Origin: Lachnospiraceae bacterium
GTDB lineage: Bacteria > Bacillota_A > Clostridia > Lachnospirales > Lachnospiraceae
DNA: 8,978 nucleotides
NCBI GenBank assembly: GCA_017613595.1
Contig: JAGADM010000067.1
Span: forward strand, 1-8,978
Direction: 5' to 3'
Position 1 is the stretch's first letter, and each line of letters begins with the position of its first letter. A model generated the notes under the pieces. It was given only the letters and a program-made list of their open reading frames with translations, was not told where the DNA came from and did not search any database. Position numbers and translations under genes: made by a program. Below, piece after piece: positions 6,313 through 8,978 of the stretch.

Positions 6313-7317
6313 TTATCTTACCCAGAAAGCGGCGAGGAAGAACAAGCCCGATATCATAACCTGTAAAAGCATGAAACGGTATACCGTCTGCGTGTCCGAC
6401 CAGCCGGCCTTCTTGCGCGCGTGGTCATGCAGCGGGGTACGGATGTTTTTCATAATGGAAATCTTCAGGAAACGTTTGAGGAAAACCTTGATCAGTCCGA
6501 GTCCGCCGTCCAGAATGAAGATCAGGCAGAACGGGATGAACAGGAGCGGATCGGTACGAAGCGCGATGATCGCAAGGAACAGTCCGATCGCGCGGGAACC
6601 GGCGTCGCCCATCATCAGAACGCTCGGCGGACAGTTATACCAGAGGTACGCAAGCAGGCAGCCGATCAGAATGACGCAGAAGCCTACCGGACGTTCGGTT
6701 GTAATGGCGGGGCGGAGGAACGGCAGCGCGAACAGAAACGATGCCGCGGCAATGACGGAAAGGGTTCCGCTTAACGCGTCCACGCCGTCCGTGCAGTTTA
6801 CGACGTTGATGGCAGCCCAGATCAGGATAACCGAGAGGATTGCGAAAAGCCACACGGGAAGGGTAATGCTCTTCGGGGAGTCACCCTCGCGGATAAGAAG
6901 AAGCCGGATAACCGGCCCGTTGCTCCATATGTACGTTGCCGTAACACCGGCCGCGATCAGGAAATCGAGAAATCCCTTCTTATATTCATTCCACGGATGC
7001 TCGCTGGCGTCATCGAGAAATCCGCTCAGCATGCCGAGGACAATAGCTGCAAGGTACAGCAGGTCTTCCGCATGAACCGGGAGAAACAGAGCGGCAAGGA
7101 CGGCGAAGACAAGAATGAAGATGATACCGGCCCCGCGGGGCTTGCCTTTTGATTTCTCGCCGTTTACGGCAAATGCCCGTCCGCCGTCCGCGGGAAGATA
7201 TCCCTTCAGAAAACGGAGCAGAAGAATGGTCATGCCGAATCCGGCGGCGCCGATTGCCACAAGCACGGCATAACGGTTATATCCGTGGGGATTGATCCCC
7301 AGCAGTTTAAAAAGCAT
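6313..7317 (-). CDS. MraY-like polyprenyl-phosphate sugar-1-phosphate transferase
   Basis: This 334-residue integral membrane protein, with about ten hydrophobic segments, belongs to the MraY/WecA/TagO family. These enzymes move a phospho-sugar from a UDP-sugar to undecaprenyl phosphate on the inner membrane face. Family signatures appear in order: SKGKPRGAGIIF (56-67), FLDD with Asp102-Asp103, NCTDGVDALSG (174-184), MGDAGSRAIG with Asp238, and PLHDHARKKAGWSDTQ (295-310). The last matches the MraY tail loop except that HHH is HDH (297-299). Length fits MraY (about 320-360 residues). The frame is open upstream to 7476, but the ATG at 7317 is preferred because a perfect AGGAGG sits 7 nt away. 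The gene lies outside any visible cell-wall (dcw) cluster and precedes a LysR gene, so it may be the main MraY, a second copy, or an enzyme for another glycan. No gene symbol is given. Confidence 0.85.
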   Translation of the reverse strand: MLFKLLGINPHGYNRYAVLVAIGAAGFGMTILLLRFLKGYLPADGGRAFAVNGEKSKGKPRGAGIIFILVFAVLAALFLPVHAEDLLYLAAIVLGMLSGFLDDASEHPWNEYKKGFLDFLIAAGVTATYIWSNGPVIRLLLIREGDSPKSITLPVWLFAILSVILIWAAINVVNCTDGVDALSGTLSVIAAASFLFALPFLRPAITTERPVGFCVILIGCLLAYLWYNCPPSVLMMGDAGSRAIGLFLAIIALRTDPLLFIPFCLIFILDGGLGLIKVFLKRFLKISIMKNIRTPLHDHARKKAGWSDTQTVYRFMLLQVMISGLFFLAAFWVR

Positions 7318-7324
7318 AGAGAGA

Positions 7325-7330
7325 CCTCCT
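7325..7330 (-). promoter_or_regulatory. Ribosome binding site deciding the MraY-like start
   Basis: On the minus strand this is AAAGGAGGT, a full match to the anti-Shine-Dalgarno sequence, ending 7 nt before the ATG at 7317. It lies inside the longer open frame, so upstream starts would translate through it and are rejected. Confidence 0.85.
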
Positions 7331-7365
7331 TTGCCGGGCATTTTCCTGCCGCGGCCTTCCCGCAT

Positions 7366-7394
7366 ATTGTATCGCAAACGGCTCGGAAAAGCAA
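7366..7394 (-). promoter_or_regulatory. Promoter of the MraY-like/LysR operon
   Basis: On the minus strand TTGCTT (7394-7389) is separated by 17 bases from TACAAT (7371-7366, five of six consensus bases). Transcription would start near 7359, about 42 nt before the MraY-like ATG. The first of three inverted repeats begins only three bases upstream of this -35. Confidence 0.65.
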
Positions 7395-7396
7395 GT

Positions 7397-7414
7397 GATT
7401 TACATAAGTAAATC
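7397..7414. repeat. Inverted repeat 1 in the MraY-like/purL divergent region
   Basis: Perfect 7-base arms GATTTAC and GTAAATC surround the centre ATAA. It abuts the -35 of the MraY-like promoter. It could be an operator or simply part of an AT-rich UP element. Confidence 0.6.
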
Positions 7415-7419
7415 TTATA

Positions 7420-7437
7420 AATAAAATGACTTTTATT
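7420..7437. repeat. Inverted repeat 2 in the MraY-like/purL divergent region
   Basis: Perfect 7-base arms AATAAAA and TTTTATT surround the centre TGAC, the same geometry as the repeat before it. The centres of the two are 23 bp apart, close to two helical turns. Confidence 0.55.
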
Positions 7438-7440
7438 AAT

Positions 7441-7456
7441 TTCATTTATAAATGAA
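7441..7456. repeat. Inverted repeat 3 over the purL -35 region
   Basis: TTCATTTATAAATGAA is a perfect 16-base palindrome. Its centre is 20 bp from that of repeat 2. It coincides with the position of the weak purL -35, where a bound protein would affect RNA polymerase directly. Confidence 0.6.
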
Positions 7457-7469
7457 GGAATGGTATACT
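7441..7469 (+). promoter_or_regulatory. Extended -10 promoter of purL
   Basis: TATACT (7464-7469) is preceded by TGG (7461-7463), forming an extended -10. The -35 position at 17-base spacing (7441-7446, TTCATT) matches only three of six bases and lies inside a perfect palindrome. Start of transcription would be near 7476. A weak -35 with an extended -10 fits an activator- or repressor-controlled promoter. Confidence 0.6.
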
Positions 7470-7475
7470 GAACCA

Positions 7476-7559
7476 AAAGAATCCGTTTGCCTTCGTAACG
7501 TGAGAGCGGCGGAAGGCAAAGAAGTAAACCGGCTGCGGCCGGATAAAGGAGGATATATA
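7476..7559 (+). other. Structured purL mRNA leader (two hairpins)
   Basis: TTTGCCTTC (7486-7494) pairs perfectly with GAAGGCAAA (7512-7520). Within its loop, CGT (7499-7501) and GCG (7506-7508) can form a short helix capped by the GNRA-type loop GAGA. A second hairpin, CCGGC (7529-7533) with GCCGG (7538-7542) around TGCG, ends two bases before the AAAGGAGG ribosome binding site (7545-7552). I recognise none of the purine, PRPP, ZTP or THF riboswitch consensus elements here. No T tract follows, so any control would act on translation. Function is unproven. Confidence 0.45.
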
Positions 7560-8978
7560 ATGGGTCAGGTACGCAGAATTTATGTGGAGAAGAAAGCCCC
7601 GTTCGCGGTTCGCGCCAAAGAACTGAAGAGCGAGCTTCGGGACTATCTCGGACTGACCGGACTCAGCGAAGTCCGCGTATTTGTCCGCTATGACGTGGAG
7701 AATATCAGCGAGGAAACTTACCGGAAGGCTCTTGTGACCGTGTTCTCCGAGCCGCCGATCGATGACGTATACGAGGAGAAGCTTCCGCTTGCGGACGGCG
7801 ACCGCGTTTTCTCGGTAGAGTATCTGCCGGGACAGTTCGACCAGAGAGCCGACTCCGCGGAGCAGTGCGTTAAGCTCTTAAAGGAGACCGAGGAGCCGAT
7901 CATCCGCTCCGCTACGACCTATATCTTAAAGGGAAGCCTTACCGATGAGGAGTTCGACGGCGTTGTCAGCTACTGCATCAACCCCGTGGATTCGAGACAG
8001 ACCGGCGAACAGAAGCCCGAGACGCTCGTTACCGAGTTCGCCGTTCCCGAGGACGTGAAGATTTTCGACGGATTTACCGCCATGGCGGAGGCCAATCTGA
8101 AGGCACTTTACGATTCTCTGAATCTGGCGATGACCTTCAACGATTTCAAGTTCATCCAAGATTACTTTAAAAACGAAGAGAAGCGTGATCCGTCCATGAC
8201 CGAGATCCGCGTACTTGATACCTACTGGTCCGACCACTGCCGTCACACGACGTTCCAGACCGAGCTGACCGACGTGCAGATCGAGGACGGCGACTATGCC
8301 GAGCCGATCCGTCAGGCATTTGCCGACTATAAGGCAGAGCGTACCGTATTATATAAGGACCGCAACGACAAGTTCATCTGCCTGATGGACGTTGCGCTGC
8401 TTGCGATGAAGAAACTCCGTGCCGAGGGCAAGCTTGCCGACATGGAAGTTTCCGACGAGATCAACGCCTGCTCAATCGTCGTTCCGGTTACGATCGAGAA
8501 GAAAGAGGGACCGGTTACCGAAGAGTGGCTCGTGTTCTTCAAGAATGAGACACACAACCATCCGACCGAGATCGAGCCGTTCGGCGGTGCCGCAACCTGT
8601 CTCGGCGGTGCGATCCGTGATCCGCTGTCGGGCCGCGGCTATGTATATCAGGCAATGCGTGTGACCGGTGCAGCCGATCCGACCGCATCCCTTAAGGATA
8701 CGCTCGCAGGCAAGCTTCCGCAGAGAAAGCTGACGACCGGCGCGGCAAAGGGCTACAGCTCCTACGGCAACCAGATCGGTCTCGCAACCGGACTTGTTGA
8801 TGAGATCTATCATCCGAACTATGTTGCGAAGCGTATGGAGATCGGCGCGGTTATGGGTGCCGCTCCGAGGGCAAATGTAAAGCGTGAGAATTCCGATCCC
8901 GGCGACGTGATCATTCTGATGGGCGGCCGTACCGGCCGTGACGGCTGCGGCGGCGCAACCGGTTCTTCGAAGAAGCAC
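7560..8978 (+). CDS. purL: Phosphoribosylformylglycinamidine synthase, 5' part (runs off the window)
   Basis: The first 473 codons of a large single-chain FGAM synthase are present; the frame is still open at the right edge. The enzyme converts FGAR to FGAM with ATP and glutamine, step four of purine synthesis, in the cytosol. A PurS-like N-terminal domain (about 1-80) starts with RRIYVEKK. It is followed by a linker and then the first AIR-synthase-like domain with TYWSDHCRHTTF (221-232), holding the family's catalytic His region. Next come ETHNHPTEIEPFGGAATC (330-347) and GGRTGRDGCGGATGSSKKH at the edge. Fusion of the PurS-like part implies the long form of about 1,200-1,300 residues, so the C-terminal glutaminase should lie beyond the window. 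AAAGGAGG at 7545-7552, 7 nt from the ATG, fixes the start. It is divergent from the MraY-like gene and about 5.5 kb from purO-purH. Confidence 0.96.
   Translation, partial: MGQVRRIYVEKKAPFAVRAKELKSELRDYLGLTGLSEVRVFVRYDVENISEETYRKALVTVFSEPPIDDVYEEKLPLADGDRVFSVEYLPGQFDQRADSAEQCVKLLKETEEPIIRSATTYILKGSLTDEEFDGVVSYCINPVDSRQTGEQKPETLVTEFAVPEDVKIFDGFTAMAEANLKALYDSLNLAMTFNDFKFIQDYFKNEEKRDPSMTEIRVLDTYWSDHCRHTTFQTELTDVQIEDGDYAEPIRQAFADYKAERTVLYKDRNDKFICLMDVALLAMKKLRAEGKLADMEVSDEINACSIVVPVTIEKKEGPVTEEWLVFFKNETHNHPTEIEPFGGAATCLGGAIRDPLSGRGYVYQAMRVTGAADPTASLKDTLAGKLPQRKLTTGAAKGYSSYGNQIGLATGLVDEIYHPNYVAKRMEIGAVMGAAPRANVKRENSDPGDVIILMGGRTGRDGCGGATGSSKKH

Noticed and set aside
6269..7075. 268-codon plus-strand frame opposite the MraY-like gene
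   Set aside because: It is rich in Arg and Ser as expected for an antisense shadow; the minus frame carries all MraY-family motifs.
7476..7559. Known purine, PRPP (ykkC 2b), ZTP or THF riboswitch before purL
   Set aside because: None of the conserved core elements that I know for these classes can be found, and the leader is shorter than most of them.
8472..8978. 168-codon minus-strand frame at the right edge
   Set aside because: It lies entirely opposite well-conserved purL motifs and has no start signal visible.

Overview
The window reads as ordinary chromosomal DNA from a low-to-moderate-GC-lineage Firmicute, most likely a Clostridia/Lachnospiraceae-type anaerobe of moderately high GC. 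This is inferred from the strong AGGAGG-type ribosome binding sites ahead of nearly every gene, sigma-A-like promoters, a Gram-positive-style lipoprotein, a large single-chain PurL with a PurS-like N-terminus, and a PurO-type IMP cyclohydrolase beside a stand-alone AICAR transformylase. I see no phage, plasmid, IS, CRISPR, tRNA or rRNA signatures.

Layout. (1) 1-2139: a near-consensus promoter drives a two-gene operon, purO (IMP cyclohydrolase) then a PurH-like AICAR formyltransferase without the usual cyclohydrolase domain. Together they would carry out the last two steps of IMP synthesis. The operon ends in a large branched hairpin terminator that also serves the convergent gene. (2) 2163-2876, minus strand: a YgjP/DUF45-type zinc metallopeptidase with its own promoter. 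(3) 3072-5355: divergent from it, an operon of an EamA/DMT-type membrane transporter with a long charged central linker, followed by a PrsA/SurA-like lipoprotein with a GTG start. It ends in a near-perfect hairpin terminator shared with the convergent LysR gene. (4) 7317-5371, minus strand: a MraY-like polyprenyl-phosphate sugar-phosphate transferase followed by a LysR-family regulator, probably cotranscribed. (5) 7560 to the right edge: the first 473 codons of purL, divergent from the MraY-like gene.

Three purine genes (purO, purH-like, purL) thus flank about 5.5 kb of cell-envelope and regulatory genes. The most notable non-coding signals lie between the MraY-like gene and purL. Three AT-rich inverted repeats sit side by side between the two divergent promoters, and the purL mRNA leader of about 84 nt can fold into two hairpins that match no riboswitch class I recognise. 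The other points worth attention are the hybrid purine end-pathway and the MraY-like enzyme with an HDH instead of HHH motif. I found no clear candidate for a wholly new multi-gene system.
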